From contig CM036753.1 of the NCBI GenBank assembly GCA_020796225.1, positions 66,186,865 to 66,250,864 on the forward strand: DNA of 64,000 bases. Reading direction: 5' to 3'. Source of the stretch: Arion vulgaris. Taxonomy: Eukaryota; Mollusca; Gastropoda; Stylommatophora; Arionidae. The notes beneath the pieces are model-generated. The model was not told the DNA's origin. It did no database searches and saw nothing but the letters and a program-made list of their open reading frames with translations. This document shows positions 53,815 through 64,000 of the stretch, in pieces. Every line of letters begins with the position of its first letter. Within the stretch, counting starts at the first letter, position 1. The position numbers were made by a program, and so were the translations under genes.

Positions 53815-53995
53815 ATTGATTGCATGATGTAATTATGGATAGAACCATCATCGTTGCAATTCGGTGAGTAACCGGGAATGCTCTTATCTCTATGAGAGAC
53901 AGGGAAATCTCAGCGGTAACGTAGTGGACTTCATAGCACCGGTGAGGTTTTATTTGTTATAAGATTTTTTAAAAATTTGTTTTAATTATTTTTTC
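53815..53995 (+). repeat. Family I, 5' part
   Basis: tgattgattgcatgatg, gaaccatcatcgttgcaatt and gagacagggaaatctcagcg. Confidence 0.55.
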
Positions 53996-54764
53996 CCAGT
54001 CATGAACAATGATGATTAGTGATTTGTGTTTCAATTACTTTAAAGTATTGGCAACTCTTTGTTCTTTTTCAGAAAGCACTTGTTACTCGATGCTCGTTAC
54101 TTAACGATCACTGCTTAGTCATTGCTAGCTATTTGTAACAATACTCAACTAGATGTCTCTACAATAATGTATTTGTATTATAGTAAGAATGAAACAATTG
54201 TAAAATAACAAACTAATTTGTCATTTAATCAAACATAAATAAAAAGTACAATATAAAATGTATGCAATGATCATCAAAAGTCATAAAAATGCCAAATACG
54301 ATCTCTGGTGCCTGATAAATTTCGAAGAAAAAAAGCTAGAATTCGTGAACTGGACTTATAAAAGTCACTATGGCAACCCTGGAAGTCAAGCATCCAAACA
54401 CGTTGTATTTAATCGCCAGAATTTGTTCTTAGTTGGGAAGTAATCGATACTAATGTTTATTATTGAGATTATTCCGGTGCCTTAGACAAAGGAGTTTTTG
54501 AGATCCGTTCATAGACTAGATGCACTTGACGTTTCTGATCATCGCGTTTTCTATTTCATCTTATGCCATGTAGTGAAATATGTACATATTCCTCAGTTGT
54601 TCTGTTTGTTTGAAATGGAAGTATCTAGTGAAAGCGGTTTCAAAGAATCTGCAATGCTAGATATTATAAGCTAATGATATGACTGTGCATGCGTAATCAG
54701 TTTTAACTTTCATCTTTATTTTACTTCCTCCTTGCAGGAAGGAATTAAGGAGTTTTAAGAACCC
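53996..54764. other. Unassigned AT-rich interval
   Basis: Nothing recognised. Confidence 0.4.
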
Positions 54765-54908
54765 CAGGGGAAGTACAGAAGCCAATGATTATGATCAATA
54801 AATAGACGGTGGAAAAAGTAGTAAAAAAACCAAATTACCTAACACTGGATTCGAACCATGTATCATTATTTCTTACAGCACCTATTCTAGCCCTACTGAC
54901 GAGTCCTT
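54765..54908 (-). mobile_element. SINE-7 copy
   Basis: Plus strand: aaccccaggggaagtacaga, aataaatagacggtg, then inverse B box ggattcgaacc near 54848 and tcttacagcacctattctag. Confidence 0.62.
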
Positions 54909-55214
54909 CTTGCAGTAACTTGTATCATTTGTTTGGAGGTTTCAGTCTCATTTTAAATCAAATACAAACCATTTTGTGGTCTTCACATCTGATGGCGTTT
55001 TGTATTTTTTTATTTTCATTAAACACGGCCGACAATGCTGTCAATGGTCGGCGGGCCTTTTAGCGTCTTGTACGGCAATAACAAAATCTCTCCACTTTGT
55101 TCGCTTCGTAGCCATCTTTAGTATGGTGCTCCTAAGTCTGATCCATAGTGTGCATCTCTGCCTAACCTGTCCTCCTCCAATTTATCTTCTGTCTGACTCT
55201 CTTTTCCACTTATT

Positions 55215-55312
55215 AGAGGCTGCAGAGATGTGTATCTACAGAAGAATGGTAAGAATATCATGAATAGAAAAGATACAAATGACAGCTTTCTCAACAAAGC
55301 AGGTGAGAACTG
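55215..55312 (+). mobile_element. Short LINE RT C-terminal fragment
   Basis: Reads LEAAEMCIYRRMVRIS, matching the YRR/WRRM position of RTE-like LINEs. The stretch before it (55050-55215) may be another LINE end on the minus strand, with low certainty. Confidence 0.5.
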
Positions 55313-55684
55313 ATCCAGTGCAGGACTAATCTGGTTTCCTACTTACCCGATAACGAGCAAGTCCCTGATGAAATGAGCCCTCTTGGTCTAAGACAATATG
55401 CTAAAAATGTTTAAAGGAAAATGTGTTAAAGTTCTAATATTATTACTGTATCTATCTAAAAGTAAGGTTGTGCTAGTACGAGTATTTTAGTAAGAATTTA
55501 ATTAATAATTTTTTAGAGGGTATTAAGGTGTAAAAATCATAAAAATTGGAATGAATGATGCGTGTTATTTCTGATAAGAAAGCAAGCAATCAGCAAAAAT
55601 CAGTCAGAGGCGACATATTCGACTGCACATGAATTCATACGAGGCGAACAAAATAAAGAGGGTTACACATTGAATCCTATTTTT

Positions 55685-56002
55685 TCATCTTCTTCTTCGA
55701 GCGCTCTATATTGATCACTTGTTAATCACTTTTTGAAATTTCAAGTCTAAGAGCGATTGTACGTTGTGCCAGTTATGCGCCTATAAGTAGGCCAGCACAT
55801 CCGATTTCTGCGAGGCTTTTTATTTACTAGGGTAGCTTCCCAGGCCCCTATCTCAGTCGCCTTGTAGGTCTTAGTTTTACTAATTTTTGCTTCCCACGTG
55901 GGCCCCAGCAACACGGGCGGTGTGTGCGTTAAAAACCGTTGTACAATATACAAAAGATGTGTAATTAGCAGCAGACTTTTGACTCATTAAATACTAATTA
56001 TC
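55685..56002 (-). mobile_element. SINE-5 copy with extended shared flank
   Basis: Collinear with 40305-40645, including the ~75 bp beyond the SINE (cgttaaaaaccgttgtacaa, gactcattaaatactaat). Confidence 0.75.
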
Positions 56003-56132
56003 AGATTTCTGCCACGCTTTTTATATACTAGGGTAGCTTCTCTAGGCCCCTACCTGGCTCGCCTCTTACATGACTTGTAGGTCGCAGTGCTACTATTATT
56101 TGCTCCCCTTGAGAGCACCGGTAAAAATTGTA
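56003..56132 (-). mobile_element. SINE-5 partial copy
   Basis: Plus strand cagatttctgccacgctttt, agggtagcttctctaggccc, cgcagtgctactattatttg. Begins abruptly after the previous unit. Confidence 0.65.
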
Positions 56133-56930
56133 CAATCCTATTTCCATTGTTTTAATCTTATAAGCTTTGCATAACAAAGATCTTTTGGTTGAAACATTGA
56201 TTATAGTTTGTAGTTTGTAAAAATACCTTATTTCGTGTTTGGACCTTCTGTGTTGTTACTTATATTGTACCGAGTTTATATTCTTGCAAAGAATATTTTC
56301 TTAAACGGAATAGATTATCCTTTGTTTATTTCTATGTGAACAAAGGTCTAGATTTCGTGGAAAGAAGAACACGTGCGGGCATTTATTTGGAGATTAAAGA
56401 TATTATGATGGTATTTCTTATCCACGTGCTCTTTTTTGAGGTCGCCGTTTGCAGATTAAGCAAACAAGGAATTTTTCCACCACTTTTGTGATCGCTAGTT
56501 TGCCAAGATCATAGACAGAACAAGATATAAAAAATGCCAATCGTTAAACATATTACAAGGAGAATGTTTTTGTTTTTAAAAACACATATTAATCACTATC
56601 GCTTTCGTCTCTTTAAAAGGAGTTTCAGAAAAAGGTTAAAAGAGTGTTGGAAAATTGTTTCGAATTAAAGTGCACACCAGACAATTTCTAGTACCGCTCT
56701 TTAACATTTTTAAGAAACAATTCCATTATTATTTTACTTATTTTAGAAACTCGCATTGTTTTCTAAGGATGAAAAAATTGACAATGCTTACCACTAAGTA
56801 GCGCGGAATTGTTTACTAGACAAAAGGGCATTGGGTCACAGACTAAGACAAGTAAAAGTCAGGAAAGTATTTGTAAAGTAAATAAAAATTAATTTTGTAT
56901 TTACTCGCACTTTCTATTTAGTTTGTATGG
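56133..56930. other. Unassigned AT-rich interval
   Basis: No motif or family match. Confidence 0.4.
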
Positions 56931-56934
56931 CTTT

Positions 56935-57690
56935 ACATGGCTTTACAAAAAATTAAACAACTAAAAACAGTATGGAACGGACGGAACTGATAAGAAAACA
57001 AAGATCAGAATACTAAGAGCATGCACGCCTGTGTGCCCAGCGTGTTCGTAGCGCGTTGGACTACGGGTGACAAGTCCTCTGTATGTGCGGTTCAACTCCG
57101 CGGACTGGCAGAAAAGCTACAGGTTTCCCAGATTTACGGTGTTCGTGGCACCGAACCGAAGGGTTACGATGTTCATGGCACCGAGCCGAAGAGCTACAAG
57201 CTCAAGTGTTTCTGGATCGAAAAAAAAAAAAGAGCATGCATATTCCCAGTGGCAACGTATGGGTGTGAAGCATGGACATATTTAATAAAGCAGTGGAAAA
57301 ACATATATGTTCTTTCGAATATAAATGTAACAGAAGAGTCCTCCGTATATCTTGGACAGAGAAGAGAACAAATAGATCATTCAGAAGAACTCAAAATCAA
57401 GAAAACTGGCTGATGCTACAAATAAGAAAGAAAAATTGAGATATTTTGGACATATAAAAAGACATGAAGGGCTGAGAAGACCATCATGGAAGGAGGCATA
57501 CCGGCAAGAGAAAATAGGAAGACCACGGAGACGATGGATTCAGGATGCAACTGATAGTTTGAACATGACCGCTACAGAGGCAGGACATATGGCCTACGAG
57601 AGAGATAATTTCCCAAGGACTGTTGGGGTGGCAAAGTTCTGATCAAGACAAGCTATTTGATGATGATGATTAGTTTGTAGTGTTACTTGT
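56935..57690 (+). mobile_element. LINE C-terminal domain split by SINE-3
   Basis: Reads DGTDKKTKIRILRA up to the SINE, then CIFPVATYGCEAWT, later GRPRRRWIQDATDSLNMTAT and EAGHMAYERDNFPRTVGVAK, and a GATGATGATGAT tail at 57660. Without the SINE the reading ILRACIFPVATYGCEAW is continuous. Confidence 0.88.
57026..57229 (+). mobile_element. SINE-3 full copy with 11 bp target-site duplication
   Basis: aagagcatgca at 57015-57025 and 57230-57240. tRNA-like head (tagcgcgttgg, B box ggttcaactcc), a short internal duplication of the ggcaccgagccgaag phrase, and an A tail. Confidence 0.92.
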
Positions 57691-57769
57691 TGTTCTATAT
57701 TAGTATACGTTTACTTGTGCATTCAATAAAGGTTTGGTACCGGTATGACAGTCTCAACTTACAATTCTC

Positions 57770-58148
57770 ACACCAAATGATAAGGTAACAGAGAGGAAGT
57801 GTCTACACAGAACAGTGTGGGTAACAAGAAGAGACTGGTTTAGAAATGAAGACATTCGGAATAAAGTGGGTGCAACATCAATACTGAACTTTATCAAATT
57901 ATCATGAACAACAACAAATGAAATGGTTCGGTCACATAAGCAGATTACCAACAGACAGTGCGCCTCACAGAGCAATGTTACTCTGATACAGTGGATACAA
58001 AACAAAAGGCCGTCCACGCAAAAGGTGGAGCTCAGAGATAACAGAGGAAACGAAAGACTGTTTATGAAGCGCACACAAAAGCCCATACTATAAATCTCTT
58101 TTTATCCTGACGATGTGAAGCAAAACAGGAATGGAGAAAAAAAAGAAA
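57770..58148 (+). mobile_element. LINE-d 3' end without arrays
   Basis: Reads TERKCLHRTVWVTRRDWFRN, MKWFGHISRLPTDSASHRAM, and GRPRKRWSSEITEETKD, then the 3' end gatgtgaagcaaaacaggaa. This copy shows the single-copy ancestor of both the 68 bp and 88 bp arrays. Confidence 0.85.
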
Positions 58149-58197
58149 GATTGATACGATGGTCGCTCGTGATGGATTGGATTGCTTCCTTGCGTTA

Positions 58198-58440
58198 AAG
58201 CTTTTTTTCTCTGCTTGTTGGGTCAGATTGATGAGGTAGGTCTTTCTAGGAGGGATCGATCCTGGAGTAAAGGCTCTTTTTCTCTGCTGGTTGGGTCAGA
58301 TTGATGAGGTAGGTCTTTCTAGGAGGGATCACAACCTTGAGTAAAGGCTCTTTTTCTCGGCTTGTTGGGTCAGATTGATGAGGTAGGTCTTTCTAGGAGG
58401 ATCACATTCTGAGTAAAGGTTATTTTCTCTGCTGGTTGGA
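58198..58440. repeat. 73 bp minisatellite, about 3.5 copies
   Basis: ttgggtcagattgatgaggt recurs at 58218, 58292 and 58365, with a partial at 58436. It abuts the 3' end of a minus-strand LINE. Confidence 0.88.
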
Positions 58441-58640
58441 TCAGACTATGCTCAAAATGCGTGTCCACCCCCACACCTTCTTTCTCTACAACATCTACCT
58501 TTGTCGACTGTTTTCCATGTGTAAATGCTTATATCAAGAGCTTCAAATCTTGCTTACAGACATCCTCGTATCGCATTTGGGGTCATCCAGTCAGTCTCTT
58601 CTTAGAGAGACGTTCTCCGTTAAAGGGTATCCTTGGGAAT
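58440..58640 (-). mobile_element. LINE-h-type C-terminal fragment
   Basis: Minus strand reads KRLTGWPQMRYEDVC and DLKLLI with a frameshift, then TWKTVDK, similar to 30725-30965. Confidence 0.65.
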
Positions 58641-58779
58641 ACGATCATCTCTAATGCTTGAGATGTTGCCCAGCTCCAGAAAACACAAAAAAGACAACAT
58701 GCCAGACCACAAAAACGTGTTGGATTTGTATTATTATTCTTTTGATCTCCATTTGGGGTCTCTGTGGCGAATTTGCTAA

Positions 58780-58996
58780 CCCTTTAGCTGCTAAGAACGT
58801 ATATATACGTTTTCCCCATTCACTTCTAAAGACACATTAACACGTCTGTAATTATATCTCCTCTTTGGGCTAAAGACGTGTTAATACGTTATACATTATT
58901 ACTGTCACTGCTATAGGCGTACATTCACGTTTGACCTAGAAACATAGAGTAGCTATTTTTAGCTCAGCCTTCAGAAAGTATGTAGCAGCGAAAGGG
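58780..58996. mobile_element. 217 bp piggyBac-like MITE in the SINE-1 head
   Basis: Inverted ends ccctttagctgcta (58780-58793) and tagcagcgaaaggg (58983-58996), 13 of 14 matching. TTAA target at the right (58997-59000), mutated to ctaa at the left (58776-58779). CCCTTT after TTAA is typical of piggyBac-type ends. No coding capacity. Confidence 0.8.
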
Positions 58997-60406
58997 TTAA
59001 GACGCTTGATTGTCTTCAGAAAGTATGTAGAAGCGAAAGGGTTAAGACGCTTGATTGTCTTCAGAAAGTTGTAGCAGCGAAAGGGTTAAGAGCTTGATTG
59101 TCTTCAGAAAGTATGTAGCGGGGAAAGGGTTAAGACGCTTGATTGTCTTCAGAAAGTATGTAGCAGCGAAAGGGTTAAGACGCTTGATTGTCTTCAGAAA
59201 GTATGTAGCAGCGAAAGGGTTAAGACGCTTGATTGTCTTCAGAAAGTATGTAGCAGCGAAAGGGTTAAGACGCTTGATTGTCTTCAGAAAGTATGTAGCA
59301 GCGAAAGGGTTAAGACGCTTGATTGTCTTCAGAAAGTATGCAGCAGCGAAAGGGTTAAGACGCTTGATTGTCTTCAGAAAGTATGTAGCAGCGAAAGGGT
59401 TAAGACGCTTGATTGTCTTCTGAAAGTATGTAGCAGCGAAAGGGTTAAGACGCTTGATTGTCTTCAGAAAGTATGTAGCAGCGAAAGGGTTAAGACGCTT
59501 GATTGTCTTCAGAAAGTATGTAGCAGCGAAAGGGTTAAGACGCTTGATTGTCTTCAGAAAGTATGTAGCAGCGAAAGGGTTAAGACGCTTGATTGTCTTC
59601 TGAAAGTATGTAGCAGCGAAAGGGTTAAGACGCTTGATTGTCTTCAGAAAGTATGTAGCAGCGAAAGGGTTAAGACGCTTGATTGTCTTCAGAAAGTATG
59701 TAGCAGCGAAAGGGTTAAGACGCTTGATTGTCTTCAGAAAGTATGTAGCAGCGAAAGGGTTAAGACGCTTGATTGTCTTCAGAAAGTATGTAGCAGCGAA
59801 AGGGTTAAGACGCTTGATTGTCTTCAGAAAGTATGTAGCAGCGAAAGGGTTAAGACGCTTGATTGTCTTCAGAAAGTATGTAGCAGCGAAAGGGTTAAGA
59901 CGCTTGATTGTCTTCAGAAAGTATGTAGCAGCGAAAGGGTTAAGACGCTTGATTGTCTTCTGAAAGTATGTAGCAGCGAAAGGGTTAAGACGCTTGATTG
60001 TCTTCTGAAAGTATGTAGCAGCGAAAGGGTTAAGACGCTTGATTGTCTTCAGAAAGTATGTAGCAGCGAAAGGGTTAAGACGCTTGATTGTCTTCAGAAA
60101 GTATGTAGCAGCGAAAGGGTTAAGACGCTTGATTGCCTTCAGAAAGTATGCAGCAGCGAAAGGGTTAAAACGCTTGATTGTCTTCAGAAAGTATGTAGCA
60201 GCGAAAGGGTTAAGACGCTTGATTGTCTTCAGAAAGTATGTAGCAGCGAAAGGGTTAAGACGCTTGATTGTCTTCAGAAAGTATGTAGTAGCGAAAGGGT
60301 TAAGACGCTTGATTGTCTTCAGAAAGTATGTAGCAGCGAAAGGGTTAAGACGCTTGATTGTCTTCAGAAAGTATGTAGCAGCGAAAGGGTTAAGACGCTT
60401 GATTGT
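58969..60406. repeat. 45 bp minisatellite across a MITE/SINE-1 junction, about 32 copies
   Basis: Each unit is cttcagaaagtatgtagcag + cgaaagggttaagacgcttg + attgt. The left 28 bp are the MITE terminus; ttaagacgcttgattgt is the SINE-1 head. The 10 bp cttcagaaag begins every unit and also starts the SINE-1 sequence after the last unit (60407-60416). As 45 bp is 15 codons, open frames of repeated RLIVFRKYVAAKGLR arise. Confidence 0.95.
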
Positions 60407-60742
60407 CTTCAGAAAGTTGTGGGTTCGAATTCGGACTGAGTTACATGTGCAATTTTTCCATGAGAACCCTAGGATTGTTGTTGGAGCTACAGAGTTCGTG
60501 CAACAATCTCGGCATATGGTGTGTCCTTTCTGCCGATAGGGACGGAGCCATATGGGGAAACCCGGCGCAATGAAGTGAATCTTTCGTCTTTAGGGCCTTT
60601 TTTTTTATCTCCGTTATATGTAAGTTTTTACGCTATCTTCCGTGCTCATTTTAGGGGTTGTGTCTAGAGATCTTTCTATTTTTCTTTAATGATGGATAGT
60701 CGTTTAACTTCGTCACAATGTCATTAGTATCTATGTTGTATA

Positions 60743-61325
60743 TAGCATTGACACAGAAGGAGGAACAAACAAAGATGTTAAGATAAGAATACAAAAAGCA
60801 AGGGGAACTTTATGGCATTGAGTAAGATATGGAAGGCAAGGGAGATCAAAACAAACACAAAACTGAGAATTTTCCAGTCAAATGTGAAGTCAGTGCTGTT
60901 CTATGGCTCGGAAACCTGGAAGACCACAAAGGAAACTATCAGAAAACTGCAGACCTTCGTAAATGGATGTTTACGTAGGATAGAGGAATTGAGATGGTAT
61001 GATAAGATTACAAACGAGGAACTCAGGAGAGAACAAAGCAGATACCAGTGGAGAGAGAGCTCAGGAAGAGACGCTGGCGACGGATAGGACATACATTGAG
61101 AAGACCGACCGGAAGCATCGCAAGACAGGCATTGTTTTGGAACCCGCAGGGAAAGAGGAGTAGGGAAGGCCTAGGCAGACCTGGAGAAGAGAGCTGGAGG
61201 CGGATATAAAGAGGATAGGCAAAACATGGAAAGAATTGGAAGGGATGGCAAGAGAGGAAGAGATGGAAGAAGTTTGTTGAAGACCGGTGCTCCGATGGGA
61301 GTTGAAAGGTGATGAAGATGAAGAA
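60743..61325 (+). mobile_element. LINE-a 3' half, near-identical to the 50 kb copy
   Basis: Collinear with 50034-50600 at very high identity, from cattgacacagaaggaggaa to gagttgaaaggtgatgaaga. It retains KTNTKLRIFQSNVKSVLFYG and [19 protein letters not shown] in one 91-codon frame. 5' truncated at about 60743, GATGAA tail. Confidence 0.9.
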
Positions 61326-61700
61326 CATAGCATTAAAGAGTTGGGGAGGCTGTGGATTCTCTACATATCCTATAAATAAGACAAAATTAGACAACCCTAA
61401 CATTAAACAACGAGAGGGTTTTCTGTGTGCTGTTCAATGATGCAGCGGCCATGGTATAGTGAACTGGCCCGCTGGTATAGCTCTGCTATACTGTAGACAT
61501 GTGTCTAAATGTTAAAGATAAGAATATCATGTCTTGAACACGCAAAAATGTGTGTCCCAATTGTATGATGATACCAGATGATTGAGTATGCTCATAATCA
61601 AGAACAGTCTTTTCGAGGCTTGAGCTTGCTCATTCTCCTTGGTTCAGATCATAGACAGGTTGCAAGGAGTGGTTGAGGGGTGGTAAGTATAGAAACAGGG
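61326..61700. other. Unassigned interval
   Basis: No motif; actggcccgctggtatagct at 61462 is not a complete tRNA-like head. Confidence 0.4.
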
Positions 61701-62250
61701 GTAAGTCAGTCTATTATCTATTGCCAGGTGGAAGATGTAGTTGGCTGTCCACTCTTGCCGTTAAGCTAAGGATGGGAGCTTTAATTGGCGTTATAGGGTC
61801 AGATGAGTCGTCCTTGATGTGTTATATCCGTGTTTATGTAGTGTGGTCTTGATATTGTATATCCATCATTTTCTTGGTCTTCCCTTAGCTCTAGTACCCG
61901 ATCTCTTTTATTGTATGCTGTTATTGGTGGTTGGTTGTATTTCATTCTCATTAAATGTCCAAACCCCTGCATTTGTTGTCTTTCGATGTATTCGGTGCAT
62001 GAAGTTATGCTCACACTGCTTCTGATGTCCTCATTTCGTAGTCTATCTTTCCTGGTGACTCCCACTGCCTTCCTCAAGCATTTCATTTTACACATGGTGA
62101 GCTTTCTGTGGTGAGTCAGGTAAGTCAGTGCCTGTGCAAAAAGGTCGTGCCCTACTCTCAGCGTGGAGACTGTCATGGGGTTGAGTGACAAACTTGAATA
62201 CCATCTGTTGCTAACTCTGATGTAATGGACCAAAATGTGCAAAAGTCACA
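61700..62250 (-). mobile_element. LINE-c C-terminal domain, longest copy
   Basis: Minus strand reads KMKCLRKAVGVTRKDRLRNE, SVSITSCTEYIERQQMQGFG, HLMRMKYNQPPITAYNKRDR; a frameshift follows and the 3' end (plus strand ttgccaggtggaagatgtag) closes the element. Confidence 0.85.
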
Positions 62251-62506
62251 GCTGTCCGGTAAACGCTGTAAATTGATGCTGCAGCCCCGCTCTTTGGTTA
62301 AAACCATCATAAAGGTCACAGAGATGGTACAAAAAGTAGTGTTTAGAGCGAATGCAGACGGTACTCTATCCTCAGGTTTAGTCAGTATCATTGTGAAATT
62401 GTTCCAACTACAGAGAGCAAATGCATATTGTCCGATGTGATAAAGATGTGTATAAATGGGATACTGGTAAGGTTTCACAAACAGAGAACATAATTTTATA
62501 GTGCTA

Positions 62507-62673
62507 CAGTGGCGGCTCGTGGTTAGTTTTCTTGGTGGGGCCAGACACACATTTTCGGAAAAATCATAGTTTTTGGAGTATTTACTATTATTTGTCTATT
62601 CCGGGAAGTTATTCTCCCTTTCGATTATTGATGGGCCGGCCCAACACTGGCCCTCAACGACGAGCCGCCCCTG
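62507..62673. mobile_element. hAT-like MITE, copy 2, 167 bp
   Basis: Inverted ends cagtggcggctcgt and acgagccgcccctg. Flanked by tagtgcta (62499-62506) and agtgcta (62674-62680), an 8 bp TSD with one base lost, as expected for hAT. Confidence 0.82.
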
Positions 62674-62724
62674 AGTGCTAATATCTACTAAATAAAACTG
62701 TAGCGTGGTGTCAGATCTGAAGAT

Positions 62725-62880
62725 GTTTGTTTACTTTTGCGTTTGTTCTTATCAAACAGTGTAACCCCTCTTTGTGTTATGTTTATTTTTTGCCAAGAAC
62801 GACTAAACGTTGCACATCGGTTCATGGACTCCTATACGTGTAGGACAGATGCATCCAACATTTTCGGACTGTGGAAATAT
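62725..62880 (-). mobile_element. SINE-4-related partial copy
   Basis: Plus strand ttttgcgtttgttcttatca, tgccaagaacgactaaacgt and gtaggacagatgcatcc. Two further diverged pieces with the same phrase order lie at 62965-63110 and 63165-63260. Confidence 0.5.
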
Positions 62881-63374
62881 TTGAAGTTGCCCCGCCTAAC
62901 AATCCCTTACATTTTTGGTCTTTTTTTTGGCATCATAAATTCTTTATAAGCGCATACTAATATGGAGTGACACTCTTTACTGATCACTTTTACGCTGTAT
63001 ATTGGGGCTCGTGTATGATCTGCGTCAAAGAGCATGTATATACTTTGCAACTTTTCATACTGGGTGAGGTTGTTCCGGATTAGAAACATTTTCATCCATT
63101 TTGGGACACGTATCTTTTAACTTAAGGTCTGTCTTTGCTGACTTTCCTAATTCCCATCTTTTCAGGAACAACACTCTTTCGATCATGAGGTATGATCTAC
63201 GTCAAGAAGTGTGTTCATGATTGCCATATTCTGACTTTGTTGAGGTCGTTCCAGATCTGAATTAAATGGTCACAGAAGAGGCCATCAGAACTGACTCATG
63301 CCTATCTGTTATTTCAAACTCAGAATATTCCTGTACAAGTGTGTAATACTTGAGACCTATACTCAGTGAAGAAT

Positions 63375-64000
63375 CAAAAATTGATTGATAGGATCATTAG
63401 AATTGTACTTCAGTGAATAACCATCTGTGCTCTGATCTCTTTCTTACATAGGAAGATCTCACTAGCAATGCACGAAATCCATAGCACTGGTCACGATACC
63501 CAATGTAAATTTCAAGATAATGGAAATTTTAATAGGAATTTTATTTTAATCTTTTATTAAGATTTTTTCCCGAAACCTACTTTTATTGATTTTTAACTAT
63601 CAAGTGTTCTTTTACTATCAAGTTTTCTTTAACTATCAAGGGTTCTTTTACTATCAAGTGTTCTTTAACTATCAAGTGTTCTTTTACTATCAAGTGTTCT
63701 TTTACCATCAAGTGTTCTTTAACTATCAAGTATTCTTTAAGTATCGAGTGTTCTTTAAGTATCAAGGGTTCTTTAACTATCAAGTGTTCTTTAACTTTCA
63801 AGTGTTCTTTAACTATCAAGGGTTCTTTAACTATCAAGGGTTCTTTATCAAGTGTTCTTTACTATCAAGTGTTCTTTAACTATCAAGGGTTCTTTAAGTA
63901 GCAAGTGTTCTTTAACTTTCAAGTGTTCTTTTACATGTTCAACTTGAACAAGAGATCTCCATTTTATCATCCGTCTCCGATAGAACTAGGAACTTGATCT
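63375..64000 (+). repeat. Family I copy with internal array
   Basis: Left part gtgaataaccatctgtgctc and tgatctctttcttacatagg; right part acatgttcaacttgaacaag and catccgtctccgatagaact reaches the window end. Confidence 0.72.
63588..63930 (+). repeat. 18 bp minisatellite inside family I, about 19 copies
   Basis: Unit ttctttaactatcaagtg with variants (aagggt, ttttac). It expands the single ttcaactatcaatgattctt seen in the family I copy at 13298. Open frames on both strands are repeat effects. Confidence 0.92.

Larger units (their letters stand above)
58755..60600 (+). mobile_element. SINE-1 copy split by a MITE and a 45 bp array
   Basis: Left head ggggtctctgtggcgaa at 58755-58771; right part from 60407 with B box gggttcgaattcgg (60421), ccctaggattgttgttggag and cagagttcgtgc. 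Everything between is insertion and expansion. Confidence 0.8.

Noticed and set aside
59055..60539. Repeat protein with RLIVFRKYVAAKGLR units
   Set aside because: The 45 bp unit is a transposon-junction minisatellite; a period divisible by 3 explains the open frames.

Overview
The window looks like a gene-poor, repeat-dense stretch of an invertebrate animal genome. I infer a mollusc or another lophotrochozoan from the style of the non-LTR retrotransposon ends and the many tRNA-headed SINE families; the sequence does not prove the taxon. It is AT-rich. I found no host protein-coding gene, rRNA gene, functional tRNA gene, CRISPR array or prokaryotic feature. Nearly every recognisable stretch of protein is a decayed C-terminal end of a LINE reverse transcriptase (motifs such as FADD, CLRR, W.GH, GRP..RW). 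The longest open frames are by-products of tandem arrays.

Layout. 0-6.1 kb: a decayed mariner transposon, LINE fragments, two tRNA-type SINEs and two back-to-back minisatellites (88 bp and 35 bp units). 6.1-12 kb: a 2.4 kb Jockey/I-type LINE with an RNase H domain, sitting exactly between two near-identical 1.29 kb direct repeats. 12-27 kb: LINE 3' ends, SINEs with clear target-site duplications (TSDs), foldback elements, a CA microsatellite and one CpG-rich promoter-like patch near 14 kb. 27.5-30.3 kb: a minus-strand LINE end whose interior has expanded into a 2 kb array of 68 bp units. 31.7-34.5 kb: a GGAC/GGAT array and a decayed ~55 bp array. 35-48 kb: nested SINEs, LINEs and TTAA-flanked MITEs. 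49.4-52.3 kb: two RTE-type reverse transcriptase remnants, one split by a clean 714 bp TTAA element. 57-61 kb: a LINE split by a SINE, and a SINE split by a TTAA MITE whose junction has expanded into about 32 copies of a 45 bp unit. 61.7-64 kb: LINE, hAT-like MITE and an 18 bp array.

Family names used here are local: SINE-1 (A box ggctaagtgg), SINE-2 (A box tggtcgagtgg), SINE-3 (starts tgtgcccagcg, poly-A tail), SINE-4 and SINE-5 (related, share the core gtaagaggcgacta, GAA tail), SINE-6 (tRNA head with a BovB/RTE-like tail), SINE-7 (B box ggttcgagtcc), family F (ggctctcatgtcga), family I (TGAT-rich dispersed repeat) and LINE-a to LINE-j.

The main unifying observation is that several tandem arrays are not independent satellites. 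They are internal expansions of dispersed elements, and two of them (45 bp at 59-60.4 kb, 51 bp at 42.6-42.8 kb) have monomers that span the junction between two different elements, one inserted in the other. The window therefore records minisatellites forming at nested-insertion junctions and at LINE 3' ends.
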